Of a DNA stretch of 64,000 bases, positions 43,601 through 53,248 are shown piece after piece (the stretch's first letter is position 1; every line of letters begins with the position of its first letter). The position numbers and the translations under genes were made by a program. The notes beneath the pieces are model-generated. The model had not been told where the DNA came from. It saw only the letters and a list, made by a program, of their open reading frames with translations, and searched no databases. Origin of the DNA: Citrobacter sedlakii NBRC 105722 (GTDB lineage Bacteria; Pseudomonadota; Gammaproteobacteria; Enterobacterales; Enterobacteriaceae); assembly GCF_000759835.1 (NCBI RefSeq), contig NZ_BBNB01000013.1, positions 1 through 64,000 on the forward strand, written 5' to 3'.

Positions 43601-44533
43601 ATGAGTACCCAACCGATAGCGTTTCTTCCGCCCGATCCGCATATGTGCAATGGCGATGAAAAGCAAACCCGTAGCCCGCTGTCGCTCTATTCTGAATACC
43701 AGCGAATGGACATTGAGCTACGGCGGCCTCACGCTATGGCAGCCAGTCACTGGCACGGTCAGGTGGAAGTCAACGTGCCGTTCGACGGCGACGTGGAGTA
43801 TTTAATTAACAACGAAGTGGTGCGGATAGAACAAGGCCATATTACCCTGTTCTGGGCCTGTACGCCCCATCAGCTTACCCGTCCCGGTGAATGCAAACAG
43901 ATGGCGATTTTTAGTTTACCCATGCACCTGTTTCTTTCCTGGCCGCTGGACCGCGAACTGATCAACCACGTCACCCACGGAATGGTGGTGAAATCGCTGG
44001 TCAGCCAGCAGCTCAGCACATTCGAAGTGGTGCGTTGGCAACAGGAGGCCAACAGCCCTAATGAACAGATTCGCCAGTTGGCGATCGATGAAATCGGTCT
44101 GATGCTAAAGCGCTTCTGCCTTTCCGGCTGGCAGCCCGTCCTGCTTAATAAAACCTCGCGCACGCATGAAAATAGCGTCTCTCGCCATGCGCAGTTTTAC
44201 GTCAGCCAGATGCTCAGCTTTATTGCCGATAACTACGATCAGGCGTTGACCATCAACGACGTGGCGGATCACGTGAAGCTCAACGCTAATTACGCGATGG
44301 GGATATTCCAGCGCGTCATGCAACTCACCCTGAAGCAATATATTACGGCGATGCGCATCAATCACGTGCGCGCGTTATTAAGTGACACCGACAAAACGAT
44401 CCTTGACGTCGCGCTGACCGCCGGGTTCCGCTCAAGCAGCCGTTTTTACAGCACCTTCAATAAATACGTCGGCATGTCGCCGCAGCAGTATCGCAAACTG
44501 AGCCAACAGCGCCGCCAGACAGCAACCGGGTGA
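43601..44533 (+). CDS. melR: Melibiose operon activator MelR
   Basis: This 310-residue AraC-family activator has an N-terminal cupin domain for melibiose binding and two C-terminal helix-turn-helix motifs (ALTINDVADHVKLNANYAMG and ILDVALTAGFRSSSRF). The start at 43601 has GGGAG upstream. The N-terminus (MSTQPIAFLPPDPHMCNGDE) is slightly longer than E. coli MelR (302 residues). It is divergent from melAB. Confidence 0.95.
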   Translation: MSTQPIAFLPPDPHMCNGDEKQTRSPLSLYSEYQRMDIELRRPHAMAASHWHGQVEVNVPFDGDVEYLINNEVVRIEQGHITLFWACTPHQLTRPGECKQMAIFSLPMHLFLSWPLDRELINHVTHGMVVKSLVSQQLSTFEVVRWQQEANSPNEQIRQLAIDEIGLMLKRFCLSGWQPVLLNKTSRTHENSVSRHAQFYVSQMLSFIADNYDQALTINDVADHVKLNANYAMGIFQRVMQLTLKQYITAMRINHVRALLSDTDKTILDVALTAGFRSSSRFYSTFNKYVGMSPQQYRKLSQQRRQTATG

Positions 44534-44747
44534 GGGGGCGCAAAAGGCCGCCCGGTAATATCACTATCAGCCCCAAAAATAATCGACCTGTCGATAAAAA
44601 CGCGCCAATTAACAGGATATTTCCCACATAACCCATTGATTAGTAATTTATTTATCGTAAAAACCCTGCCCTTGACGCCCTCTTTACTCTCTGTTTTGCC
44701 GGGACAATACTTGCCCGCGTCACACATTCCTTCACTACCGGGTAAAG

Positions 44748-47018
44748 ATGATGAAAGTATTAATTGTTGAAAGTGAATTTCTGCATCAGGACACCTGGGT
44801 GGGCAGCGCCGTGGAACGTCTGGCTGACGCCTTAAGTCGGCAAAATGTTACCGTCATTAAGTCCACGTCTTTCGACGACGGCTACGCCATCCTTTCTGCC
44901 AACGAAGCCATTGATTGCCTGATGTTCAGCTATCAGATGGAACACGCGGATGAACATCTCAACGTCAGGCAACTGATCGGTAAGCTTCATGAGCGCCAGC
45001 AAAACGTGCCCGTCTTTCTGTTGGGCGACAGAGAGAAAGCCACCGCATCGCTGGACCGCGACCTGCTGGAGCTTGTCGATGAGTTCGCCTGGATCCTTGA
45101 AGATACCGCCGACTTTATTGCCGGGCGCGCCGTGGCGGCGATGACCCGCTATCATCAGCAACTGTTGCCGCCGCTGTTCAGCGCGCTGATGAAGTACAGC
45201 GACATTCATGAATACTCGTGGGCCGCCCCGGGCCACCAGGGCGGCGTGGGCTTTACCAAAACGCCTGCCGGTCGTTTCTATCATGACTTCTACGGCGAAA
45301 ACCTGTTCCGCAGCGATATGGGCATTGAGCGTACCACGCTCGGTTCGCTGCTCGACCACACTGGCGCATTTGGCGAAAGCGAAAAATATGCCGCCCGCGT
45401 CTTTGGCGCAGACCGGTCATGGTCAGTGGTGGTCGGGACGTCCGGCTCCAATCGCACAATCATGCAGGCCTGTATGACCGACAATGATGTGGTGGTGATT
45501 GACCGTAACTGCCATAAATCCATCGAACAGGGGCTGATCCTGACCGGGGCGAAGCCGGTTTATATGGTGCCAAGCCGCAACCGCTATGGCATTATCGGGC
45601 CAATTTATCCGCAGGAGATGCAGCCGGAAACGTTGCGGAAAAAAATCGACGCCAGTCCTCTGACCCGCGAAAAAACCGGGCGACAGCCCACCTACAGCGT
45701 AGTGACCAACTGTACCTATGACGGCGTTTGCTATAACGCGAAAGCGGCGCAGGATCTGCTGGCGCAAACCACCGACCGCATCCATTTCGACGAAGCCTGG
45801 TACGGCTATGCCCGCTTTAACCCAATTTACGCCGATCATTTCGCCATGCGCGGCGAGCCGGGCGATCACCGCGGTCCTACCGTTTTCGCCACCCACTCCA
45901 CTCACAAACTGCTGAACGCGCTTTCGCAGGCGTCGTATATTCATGTGCGTGAAGGGCGCGGCGCGGTGAATTTCTCCCGCTTTAACCAGGCGTACATGAT
46001 GCATGCCACCACCTCGCCGCTGTACGCTATTTGCGCATCCAACGACGTGGCGGTTTCAATGATGGATGGCAACAGCGGCCTGTCGCTGACGCAGGAAGTG
46101 ATCGATGAAGCGATAGATTTCCGTCAGGCGATGGCACGCCTGTACAAAGAGTACCGTGCCGACGGCGACTGGTTCTTCAAACCGTGGAATAAAGAGCAGG
46201 TTACCGATCCGCAAAGCGGAGAAACGTATGATTTTGCTGACGCGCCGGCGTCTTTACTGGCCACCGACCAGAACTGCTGGATAATGCGTCCGGGTGAAAG
46301 CTGGCATGGATTTACGGATTTACCGGATAACTGGAGCATGCTCGACCCGATCAAAGTCAGTATTCTCGCACCGGGTATGGGTGACGATGGCGAACTGGAA
46401 GAGACTGGGGTGCCTGCCGCGCTGGTTACCGCATGGCTGGGACGTCACGGCATCGTGCCGACCCGCACCACCGACTTCCAGATTATGTTTCTGTTCTCGA
46501 TGGGGATCACCCGCGGGAAATGGGGCACGCTAATCAACACGCTGTGCTCGTTTAAACAGCATTATGACGCCAACACACCGCTGGCGCAGGTAATGCCGGA
46601 ACAGGTGGAAGCGCATCCTGACGCTTATGCGAATATCGGGCTGCACGATCTGGGCGATCGGATGTTCGCCTGGCTGAAAGAGAATAACCCTGGTGCGCGC
46701 CTGAACGCGGCCTATTCCAGCCTGCCTGTTGCAGAAATGACGCCGCGTGACGCCTATAACGCCATTGTTAATGATGCAGTCGAAAGGGTGGCAATTGAGA
46801 ATTTACCGGGGCGTATTGCCGCTAACTCGGTTATCCCTTACCCGCCAGGCATTCCCATGCTGCTTTCCGGGGAAAACTTTGGCGATGACAACAGTCCGCA
46901 GGTGGGGTATCTGCGCGCGCTACAGTCGTGGGATCGTCACTTCCCGGGCTTTGAACATGAAACGGAGGGGACGGAAATTATTGACGGTGTGTATCACGTC
47001 ATGTGCGTGAAAGCCTGA
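44748..47018 (+). CDS. adiA: Biodegradative arginine decarboxylase AdiA
   Basis: This 756-residue acid-induced PLP enzyme converts arginine to agmatine and consumes a proton. The PLP-binding Lys is in ATHSTHKLLNAL near residue 386. An N-terminal wing domain (MMKVLIVESEFLHQDTWVG) supports decamer assembly. With adiC it forms arginine-dependent acid resistance. Confidence 0.97.
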   Translation: MMKVLIVESEFLHQDTWVGSAVERLADALSRQNVTVIKSTSFDDGYAILSANEAIDCLMFSYQMEHADEHLNVRQLIGKLHERQQNVPVFLLGDREKATASLDRDLLELVDEFAWILEDTADFIAGRAVAAMTRYHQQLLPPLFSALMKYSDIHEYSWAAPGHQGGVGFTKTPAGRFYHDFYGENLFRSDMGIERTTLGSLLDHTGAFGESEKYAARVFGADRSWSVVVGTSGSNRTIMQACMTDNDVVVIDRNCHKSIEQGLILTGAKPVYMVPSRNRYGIIGPIYPQEMQPETLRKKIDASPLTREKTGRQPTYSVVTNCTYDGVCYNAKAAQDLLAQTTDRIHFDEAWYGYARFNPIYADHFAMRGEPGDHRGPTVFATHSTHKLLNALSQASYIHVREGRGAVNFSRFNQAYMMHATTSPLYAICASNDVAVSMMDGNSGLSLTQEVIDEAIDFRQAMARLYKEYRADGDWFFKPWNKEQVTDPQSGETYDFADAPASLLATDQNCWIMRPGESWHGFTDLPDNWSMLDPIKVSILAPGMGDDGELEETGVPAALVTAWLGRHGIVPTRTTDFQIMFLFSMGITRGKWGTLINTLCSFKQHYDANTPLAQVMPEQVEAHPDAYANIGLHDLGDRMFAWLKENNPGARLNAAYSSLPVAEMTPRDAYNAIVNDAVERVAIENLPGRIAANSVIPYPPGIPMLLSGENFGDDNSPQVGYLRALQSWDRHFPGFEHETEGTEIIDGVYHVMCVKA

Positions 47019-47136
47019 CGTCTGTTCCGACGACTGCGTCATGGCCCGGCCAGCGTGACGCAGCCAGATTTTGGCCAGAGGATGTGACAGCCTTTTCCTG
47101 AGTATTGTTGCAACATGAGCATTGTCATACCTTTTT

Positions 47137-47162
47137 GCGCGGGTCCCCCCCGCGCTTTTTTT
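47137..47162 (+). terminator. adiA terminator
   Basis: A 7-bp GC stem (GCGCGGG and CCCGCGC) with a 5-base loop is followed by TTTTTTT. Confidence 0.88.
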
Positions 47163-47351
47163 ATCTCTCATTCCGGTTTCCACCCTCGTAAAAAATTCTT
47201 TACATAAGAATCATCTGCTGACGCTTGAAATAGCAAATAAAAAGATTATTTTAATGCAGGATTGGATTCATCATACAAATTTTACGGCTTCCGTTATCTC
47301 TCTCCATTGGCGGGATCGGGTATTTTATGTTCATATTTCAGGAGTTGGGGT
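47163..47351. other. adiA-adiY spacer
   Basis: Together with the adiA tail this makes a 333-base gap. Apart from the terminator at 47137-47162 it is AT-rich, presumably holding the adiY promoter. No further feature was recognised. Confidence 0.4.
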
Positions 47352-48113
47352 ATGAGACTTTGCAGCACAGAACCCTGCATCGTGGTGTTAACAGAAAAAG
47401 ATGTTTGGCTGAGGGTAAATGGAAAAGAGGCGATAAATTTAAAAGCACATCATATGGCGCTTATCGCCTGCGAAAATAACATCATTGATATCTCATCGCT
47501 TAATAACGCACTTGTCGCGCATATAAGTCGCGATATCATTAAAGAATACCTGCGTTTTTTGAATAAAGATTTATCTCACGTCCCCCTCTGGCAACGAAGC
47601 TCATCACCAGTGTTAACCGCATTATGCGTAACGCCAGACGTTTTTCGGGTCGCGGCGGAACACAGCGTCCAGCATACCAACAGTCCCGGCGAAAACGAGC
47701 GCACCCGCTCCCTGCTGTTCACCGTACTGTCGCGCTTTCTCGACAGCAAAAAGTTTATGTCGCTGTTAATGTTTATGCTGCGTGACCGAATCAGCGACAG
47801 CGTTTACCATATTATTGAAAGTGATATACATAAAGCGTGGAACCTCAGCCAGGTTGCCAGCTGTTTATGTCTGAGCCCCAGCCTGCTGAAGAAAAAATTA
47901 AAAAACGAAAATACCAGCTACAGCCAAATCATCACTACCTGCCGTATGCGCTATGCCGTTAATCAATTATTAATGGACGGTAAAAATATCTCTCAGGTTT
48001 CTGAACTGTGCGGATATAACAGCACATCCTATTTTATCTCGGTATTTAAAGAGTATTACGGCATGACGCCGTTGCATTATGTCAGCCAGTTTAAGAATCG
48101 CCCTGCGCCCTGA
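47352..48113 (+). CDS. adiY: AraC-family regulator AdiY
   Basis: This 253-residue protein is the same length as and closely similar to E. coli AdiY. The C-terminal helix-turn-helix (LSQVASCLCLSPSLLKKKLK and ISQVSELCGYNSTSYFISVF) activates adiA under acid and anaerobic conditions. The start MRLCSTEP at 47352 matches the known N-terminus; the longer frame to 47262 does not. Confidence 0.95.
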   Translation: MRLCSTEPCIVVLTEKDVWLRVNGKEAINLKAHHMALIACENNIIDISSLNNALVAHISRDIIKEYLRFLNKDLSHVPLWQRSSSPVLTALCVTPDVFRVAAEHSVQHTNSPGENERTRSLLFTVLSRFLDSKKFMSLLMFMLRDRISDSVYHIIESDIHKAWNLSQVASCLCLSPSLLKKKLKNENTSYSQIITTCRMRYAVNQLLMDGKNISQVSELCGYNSTSYFISVFKEYYGMTPLHYVSQFKNRPAP

Positions 48114-48242
48114 CGCATTCCTGTTTTGTAATAAGCCACGATAATATCAGCATTAGCGATAAGCCTGTTCCGACATCATTCAGCGGCGCACTCCGGGCGT
48201 ATTATACGACCTGATTTCACAGTCCTTTTCAGGAGTTGAATA

Positions 48243-49580
48243 ATGTCTTCAGATGCTGATGCCCACAAAGTGGGCTTAATCCCCGTCACCCTTATGGTGT
48301 CGGGGAATATTATGGGATCAGGGGTTTTCCTGCTGCCAGCTAACCTCGCCGCCACCGGCGGGATTGCCATCTACGGATGGTTAGTGACCATTATCGGCGC
48401 GCTGGCGCTGTCGATGGTTTACGCCAAAATGTCGGCATTAGACCCCAGTCCTGGCGGCTCTTACGCTTACGCACGACGCTGCTTCGGCCCTTTCCTCGGG
48501 TATCAGACCAACGTGCTGTACTGGCTGGCCTGCTGGATCGGCAATATTGCCATGGTAGTCATTGGCGTTGGTTATCTCAGCTACTTCTTCCCGATCCTGA
48601 AAGATCCGTTGGTGCTCACTCTGACCTGCGTGGCGGTGCTGTGGATTTTCGTTCTGCTGAATATCGTCGGGCCGAAAATGATCACCCGCGTACAGGCCGT
48701 CGCCACCGTGCTGGCGCTGGTGCCGATTGTTGGCATCGCCGTGTTCGGTTGGTTCTGGTTTCGCGGTGAAACCTATATGGCGGCGTGGAACGTTAGCGGC
48801 ATGAACACCTTTGGCGCGATTCAAAGTACCCTGAACGTCACGCTGTGGTCGTTTATTGGGGTAGAAAGCGCCTCGGTAGCGGCGGGGGTAGTTAAAAACC
48901 CGCAACGCAACGTGCCGATCGCCACCATTGGCGGAGTGCTGATAGCCGCCGTCTGCTACGTGCTCTCAACCACCGCGATCATGGGGATGATCCCGAACGC
49001 CGCGCTGCGCGTTTCCGCCTCGCCGTTTGGCGACGCCGCCCGCATGGCGCTGGGGAATACCGCAGGCGCGATTGTTTCCTTCTGCGCCGCGGCGGGTTGT
49101 TTAGGTTCGCTCGGCGGCTGGACGCTGCTGGCCGGTCAGACGGCGAAAGCCGCCGCCGACGACGGCCTGTTCCCGCCCATTTTCGCCCGCGTCAACAAAG
49201 CCGGTACCCCGGTCGCCGGGCTGATCATCGTCGGGATCTTAATGACCCTGTTTCAGTTCAGTAGCATGTCGCCAAACGCCGCCAAAGAGTTTGGTCTGGT
49301 GTCCTCTGTCTCGGTGATCTTTACCCTGGTGCCGTATCTGTATACCTGCGCCGCACTGCTGCTGCTCGGTCACGGACACTTCGGCAAAGCGCGCCCAATC
49401 TACCTGCTCGTCACCTTCGTGGCATTTGTTTACTGCATCTGGGCGGTGGTTGGCTCCGGCGCGAAAGAGGTGATGTGGTCGTTTGTCACCTTAATGATCA
49501 TTACTGCACTGTATGCCCTGAACTACAACCGCATCCATAAAAACCCGTATCCGCTGGATGCGCCAGTGAGCAAAAATTAG
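48243..49580 (+). CDS. adiC: Arginine:agmatine antiporter AdiC
   Basis: This 445-residue twelve-helix APC transporter exchanges external arginine for internal agmatine. The substrate signature [18 protein letters not shown] in helix 1 is present. AGGAGTTGAATA precedes the ATG. It supplies AdiA. Confidence 0.97.
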   Translation: MSSDADAHKVGLIPVTLMVSGNIMGSGVFLLPANLAATGGIAIYGWLVTIIGALALSMVYAKMSALDPSPGGSYAYARRCFGPFLGYQTNVLYWLACWIGNIAMVVIGVGYLSYFFPILKDPLVLTLTCVAVLWIFVLLNIVGPKMITRVQAVATVLALVPIVGIAVFGWFWFRGETYMAAWNVSGMNTFGAIQSTLNVTLWSFIGVESASVAAGVVKNPQRNVPIATIGGVLIAAVCYVLSTTAIMGMIPNAALRVSASPFGDAARMALGNTAGAIVSFCAAAGCLGSLGGWTLLAGQTAKAAADDGLFPPIFARVNKAGTPVAGLIIVGILMTLFQFSSMSPNAAKEFGLVSSVSVIFTLVPYLYTCAALLLLGHGHFGKARPIYLLVTFVAFVYCIWAVVGSGAKEVMWSFVTLMIITALYALNYNRIHKNPYPLDAPVSKN

Positions 49581-49622
49581 TTCGCCTGCCGGGAAACGCC
49601 CAAGGGCGCGGCTTTTCAAAAC

Positions 49623-49650
49623 AGCCAACCTTAATTTCTTAAGGTTGGCT
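49623..49650 (+). terminator. adiC terminator
   Basis: A perfect 12-bp stem (AGCCAACCTTAA and TTAAGGTTGGCT) with a TTTC loop is followed by TAATTTT. The right arm overlaps the PmrA box. Confidence 0.75.
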
Positions 49651-49654
49651 TAAT
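49638..49654 (+). promoter_or_regulatory. PmrA/BasR box upstream of eptA
   Basis: CTTAAGGTTGGCTTAAT fits the PmrA direct-repeat consensus (YTTAAK-N5-YTTAAK) exactly and lies 46 bases before the eptA ATG. The family and site are well known for pmrC in Salmonella. Confidence 0.88.
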
Positions 49655-49700
49655 TTTACTCTGCGAAGATTGGCGCCACTTCGTTGATGGACCTCACCCC

Positions 49701-51344
49701 ATGTTAAAGCGCATATTCAAAAGACCCTCTATCAGCCTGCTCACCTGGCTGCTGCTGGTTTCGTTTTATCTTTCCGTTTGCCTGAATCTCGCCTTTTATA
49801 AGCAGGTCATACAGGCTCTACCGCTGGACTCCGCGCGTAACGTGCTGGTCTTTCTGTCAATGCCGGTGGTGGCGTTCAGCGTGATCAACATCGTCCTGAC
49901 GCTGGCCTCGTTTCTCTGGCTGAACCGCCCGCTGGCCTGCCTGTTTATTTTGATGGGCGCGGCGGCGCAATATTTCATCCTCACCTACGGCATCATCATC
50001 GACCGTTCGATGATCGCCAACATGATGGATACCACGCCCGCCGAAACATTCGCCCTGATGACCCCGCAGATGGTGCTTACCCTCGGTCTGAGCGGCATTG
50101 TAGCGGCCCTGATCGCCTGCGGGATCAGAATCAGACCCACTACGCCGCGTTTGCGCAGCGTACTGGCGCGTGGGATCAGCATTATTATCTCCGTCCTGCT
50201 GATCGTCCTGGTCGCCAGCTTTTTTTATAAAGATTACGCCTCGCTGTTTCGCAACAATAAGCAGTTGGTGAAAGCGCTCAGTCCCTCGAACAGTCTGGTG
50301 GCCTCCTGGTCCTGGTACGCGCACGAACGGCTGGCTAACCTGCCGCTGGTGCGCATTGGCGAAGATGCCCATCGCACTCCGCAGAGCGTGGACGGCGAAC
50401 GTAAAAACCTGACCATTTTGATCGTCGGGGAAACCTCGCGGGCGGCAAACTTTTCGCTGGGCGGCTATCCGCGTGAAACCAATCCGCTGCTGACAAAAGA
50501 TAACGTGGTCTACTTCCCGCGCACCACCTCATGCGGGACTTCTACCGCGGTCTCCGTGCCGTGTATGTTCTCCGGGATGCCGCGCAAGCAATATGACGCA
50601 GAGCTGGCGCACCATCAGGAAGGGTTGCTGGATATCATTCAACGCGCGGGTATCAGCGTGCTGTGGAACGATAATGACGGCGGCTGCAAAAGCGCCTGCG
50701 ATCGCGTACCGCATCAGAATGTCACTACCCTCAACCTGAAAGGCCAGTGCATTGACGGCGAATGTTATGACGACGTGCTGTTTAACGGCCTGGAGTCGTA
50801 TATCAACCAGTTACAAGGCGATGGGGTCATTGTGTTGCATACCATTGGCAGTCACGGCCCGACGTATTACCACCGCTACCCGCCGCAGTTCAGGAAATTT
50901 ACCCCAACCTGCGACACCAATGAAATTCAAACCTGCTCACAGCAGCAGCTCATCAATACCTACGATAATACCGTTCTGTATGTCGACTATATTGTTGATA
51001 AAACGATTAATATCCTGAAGACGCATCAGGATAAATTTACTACCAGCCTGGTGTATCTTTCCGACCACGGCGAATCGCTGGGGGAAGATGGCGTGTATTT
51101 GCACGGTCTGCCTTACGCCATTGCGCCAGAAACGCAAAAGCATGTGCCGATGCTGCTGTGGCTGTCGCCGGATTATCAGCAACGCTACGGCGTAGACAAT
51201 GATTGCCTGCAAAAACAGGCGCGGGAACAGGATTACTCGCAGGACAATCTTTTTTCGACCATGCTGGGACTGACCGGCGTGCAGACAACGCAATACCGGC
51301 CCGCGGATGACATTCTGCGGACCTGCAGGAGAACCGCTGAATGA
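49701..51344 (+). CDS. eptA: Lipid A phosphoethanolamine transferase EptA (PmrC)
   Basis: This 547-residue enzyme has five N-terminal membrane helices and a periplasmic alkaline-phosphatase-fold domain. The nucleophilic Thr lies in [16 protein letters not shown] near residue 280, and zinc ligands in [11 protein letters not shown]. It adds phosphoethanolamine to lipid A, lowering negative charge and polymyxin binding. It overlaps basR by 4 bases. Confidence 0.97.
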   Translation: MLKRIFKRPSISLLTWLLLVSFYLSVCLNLAFYKQVIQALPLDSARNVLVFLSMPVVAFSVINIVLTLASFLWLNRPLACLFILMGAAAQYFILTYGIIIDRSMIANMMDTTPAETFALMTPQMVLTLGLSGIVAALIACGIRIRPTTPRLRSVLARGISIIISVLLIVLVASFFYKDYASLFRNNKQLVKALSPSNSLVASWSWYAHERLANLPLVRIGEDAHRTPQSVDGERKNLTILIVGETSRAANFSLGGYPRETNPLLTKDNVVYFPRTTSCGTSTAVSVPCMFSGMPRKQYDAELAHHQEGLLDIIQRAGISVLWNDNDGGCKSACDRVPHQNVTTLNLKGQCIDGECYDDVLFNGLESYINQLQGDGVIVLHTIGSHGPTYYHRYPPQFRKFTPTCDTNEIQTCSQQQLINTYDNTVLYVDYIVDKTINILKTHQDKFTTSLVYLSDHGESLGEDGVYLHGLPYAIAPETQKHVPMLLWLSPDYQQRYGVDNDCLQKQAREQDYSQDNLFSTMLGLTGVQTTQYRPADDILRTCRRTAE

Positions 51345-52015
51345 AAATACTGATTGTGGAAGACGATACGCTGCTCTTACAGGGGTTGATCCTGGCGGCG
51401 CAAACCGAAGGATACGCCTGCGACGGCGTCTCCACCGCACGCGCGGCGGAGCAGTGTCTGGAAAGTGGTCATTACAGCCTGTTGGTGCTGGATCTCGGCC
51501 TGCCGGACGAGGACGGCCTGCATTTTCTGGCGCGTATCCGGCAGAAAAAATACACCCTGCCCGTGTTGATCCTGACCGCCCGCGATACGCTCAGCGACAA
51601 GATCGCCGGGCTGGACGTGGGCGCCGACGACTATCTGGTGAAACCCTTTGCGCTGGAAGAACTTCATGCCCGCATCCGCGCGCTGCTACGCCGCCACAAT
51701 AACCAGGGCGAAAGCGAACTGGTGGTCGGCGGTCTGACTCTCAATATGGGGCGTCGCCAGGTCTGGAAAGCCGGCGAGGAGCTGGTGCTGACGCCAAAAG
51801 AGTACGCCCTGCTTTCCAGGCTAATGCTGAAAGCCGGCAGCCCGGTGCACCGGGAAATTCTTTATAACGACATTTATAACTGGGACAACGAGCCTTCGAC
51901 CAACACGCTGGAAGTCCATATCCACAACCTGCGCGACAAGGTCGGTAAGTCGCGCATTCGCACCGTGCGTGGCTTTGGCTACATGCTGGTGGCGACCGCG
52001 ACCGAGGAAGGCTAA
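51341..52015 (+). CDS. basR: Response regulator BasR (PmrA)
   Basis: This 224-residue OmpR-type regulator has phospho-acceptor Asp 51 ([12 protein letters not shown]) and a C-terminal winged helix ([15 protein letters not shown] and [10 protein letters not shown]). It activates eptA, arn and pmrR. Its sites are visible at 49638 and 53225. Confidence 0.97.
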   Translation: MKILIVEDDTLLLQGLILAAQTEGYACDGVSTARAAEQCLESGHYSLLVLDLGLPDEDGLHFLARIRQKKYTLPVLILTARDTLSDKIAGLDVGADDYLVKPFALEELHARIRALLRRHNNQGESELVVGGLTLNMGRRQVWKAGEELVLTPKEYALLSRLMLKAGSPVHREILYNDIYNWDNEPSTNTLEVHIHNLRDKVGKSRIRTVRGFGYMLVATATEEG

Positions 52016-53095
52016 GTGAACCTGACGCGTTTTCTGCGCCGGCCCATGACCCTGCGCCAGCGCCTGATGTTGACCATCGGCGTTATCCTGCTGGTTTTCC
52101 AGTTGATCAGCGCCTTCTGGCTCTGGCATGAAAGCACTGAGCAGATTGAGCTGTTTGAGCAGGCGCTACGGGATAACCGCAATAATGACCGCCACATCAT
52201 GCATGAAATTCGCGAAGCGGTCGCCAGCCTGATCGTCCCCGGCGTGTTGATGGTCAGCCTGACGCTGCTGATCTGTTACCAGGCGGTGCGGCGTATCACC
52301 CGGCCGCTCGTCAGCCTGCAAAAAGAGCTGGAGAGCCGCACCGCGGATAACCTGACGCCGATCGACCTTCGCAGTTCAACGCTGGAAATTGAAGCGGTGG
52401 TTTCCGCGCTGAACCAACTGGTGAACCGGCTGACCGCGACGCTTGAGAACGAGCGCCTGTTTACCGCCGACGTGGCGCACGAACTGCGAACGCCGCTGGC
52501 CGGGGTACGTCTGCATCTCGAACTGCTGTCAAAAGCGCATAATATAGACGTCGCCCCGCTCGTTGCGCGGCTGGATCAGATGATGGACAGCGTCTCGCAG
52601 CTGTTACAGTTAGCGCGCGTCGGACAGTCGTTCTCGTCGGGTAATTATCAGCAGGTCCGGCTGCTGGAAGACGTCATCCTGCCGTCCTGGGATGAGCTTA
52701 GCACCATGCTGGAACAGCGCGATCAGGCCCTGCTGCTGCCCGAGAGGCGCGACGACGTGACGGTAAAAGGCGACGCCACGCTGCTGCGCATGCTGTTGCG
52801 TAACCTGGTGGAAAACGCCCATCGTTACAGTCCCAAAGGGACGACGATCGCGATCGCGCTGAACACGGATAAACAGGCCGTCATGGCGGTTGAAGATGAA
52901 GGGCCGGGGATCGATGAAAGTCAATGCGGCGAGCTAAGTAAAGCGTTCGTGCGTATGGACAGCCGTTTCGGCGGCGTCGGGCTGGGGCTGAGTATTGTCA
53001 GCCGCATCACGCAGTTGCATCGCGGCGAATTTTATTTGCAAAACCGGGTGGATGCGACGGGAACCCGCGCGTCGGTGAGGCTGGAGAAGATCTAA
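52016..53095 (+). CDS. basS: Sensor kinase BasS (PmrB)
   Basis: This 359-residue kinase starts with GTG directly after the basR stop. Two membrane helices flank a short periplasmic loop with an ExxE iron-binding motif (ESTE, residues 39-42). A HAMP domain and kinase core follow (phospho-His 155 in ADVAHELRTPLAG; GLGLSIVSRI). It senses ferric iron, aluminium and mild acid. Confidence 0.96.
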   Translation: MNLTRFLRRPMTLRQRLMLTIGVILLVFQLISAFWLWHESTEQIELFEQALRDNRNNDRHIMHEIREAVASLIVPGVLMVSLTLLICYQAVRRITRPLVSLQKELESRTADNLTPIDLRSSTLEIEAVVSALNQLVNRLTATLENERLFTADVAHELRTPLAGVRLHLELLSKAHNIDVAPLVARLDQMMDSVSQLLQLARVGQSFSSGNYQQVRLLEDVILPSWDELSTMLEQRDQALLLPERRDDVTVKGDATLLRMLLRNLVENAHRYSPKGTTIAIALNTDKQAVMAVEDEGPGIDESQCGELSKAFVRMDSRFGGVGLGLSIVSRITQLHRGEFYLQNRVDATGTRASVRLEKI

Positions 53096-53181
53096 TAAGT
53101 GGTGACCCAGACGTACAAAAAACTGGTGACAATCAACACGCTAAAGACAGTGGCGACACGTTCATAAAGACGCTTTTTCAT
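53092..53181 (-). CDS. pmrR: Small membrane peptide PmrR
   Basis: This 29-residue peptide, MKKRLYERVATV..., has a basic start and a single hydrophobic helix, closely like Salmonella PmrR, which inhibits the lipid A kinase LpxT. GGAGGAGAG precedes two adjacent ATGs (53184 and 53181). It converges on basS with a 4-base overlap at the 3' ends and has its own PmrA box. Confidence 0.85.
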   Translation of the reverse strand: MKKRLYERVATVFSVLIVTSFLYVWVTTY

Positions 53182-53224
53182 CATACTCTCCTCCAGATTA
53201 TGAAGGAGAGTATGCCCGTCAGAG

Positions 53225-53241
53225 ATTAAGCAAACCTTAAG
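53225..53241 (-). promoter_or_regulatory. PmrA/BasR box upstream of pmrR
   Basis: On the minus strand CTTAAGGTTTGCTTAAT matches the PmrA consensus exactly and differs by one base from the eptA box. It is 43 bases before the pmrR start and lies just after the proP stop. Confidence 0.85.
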
Positions 53242-53248
53242 ACGCCGT

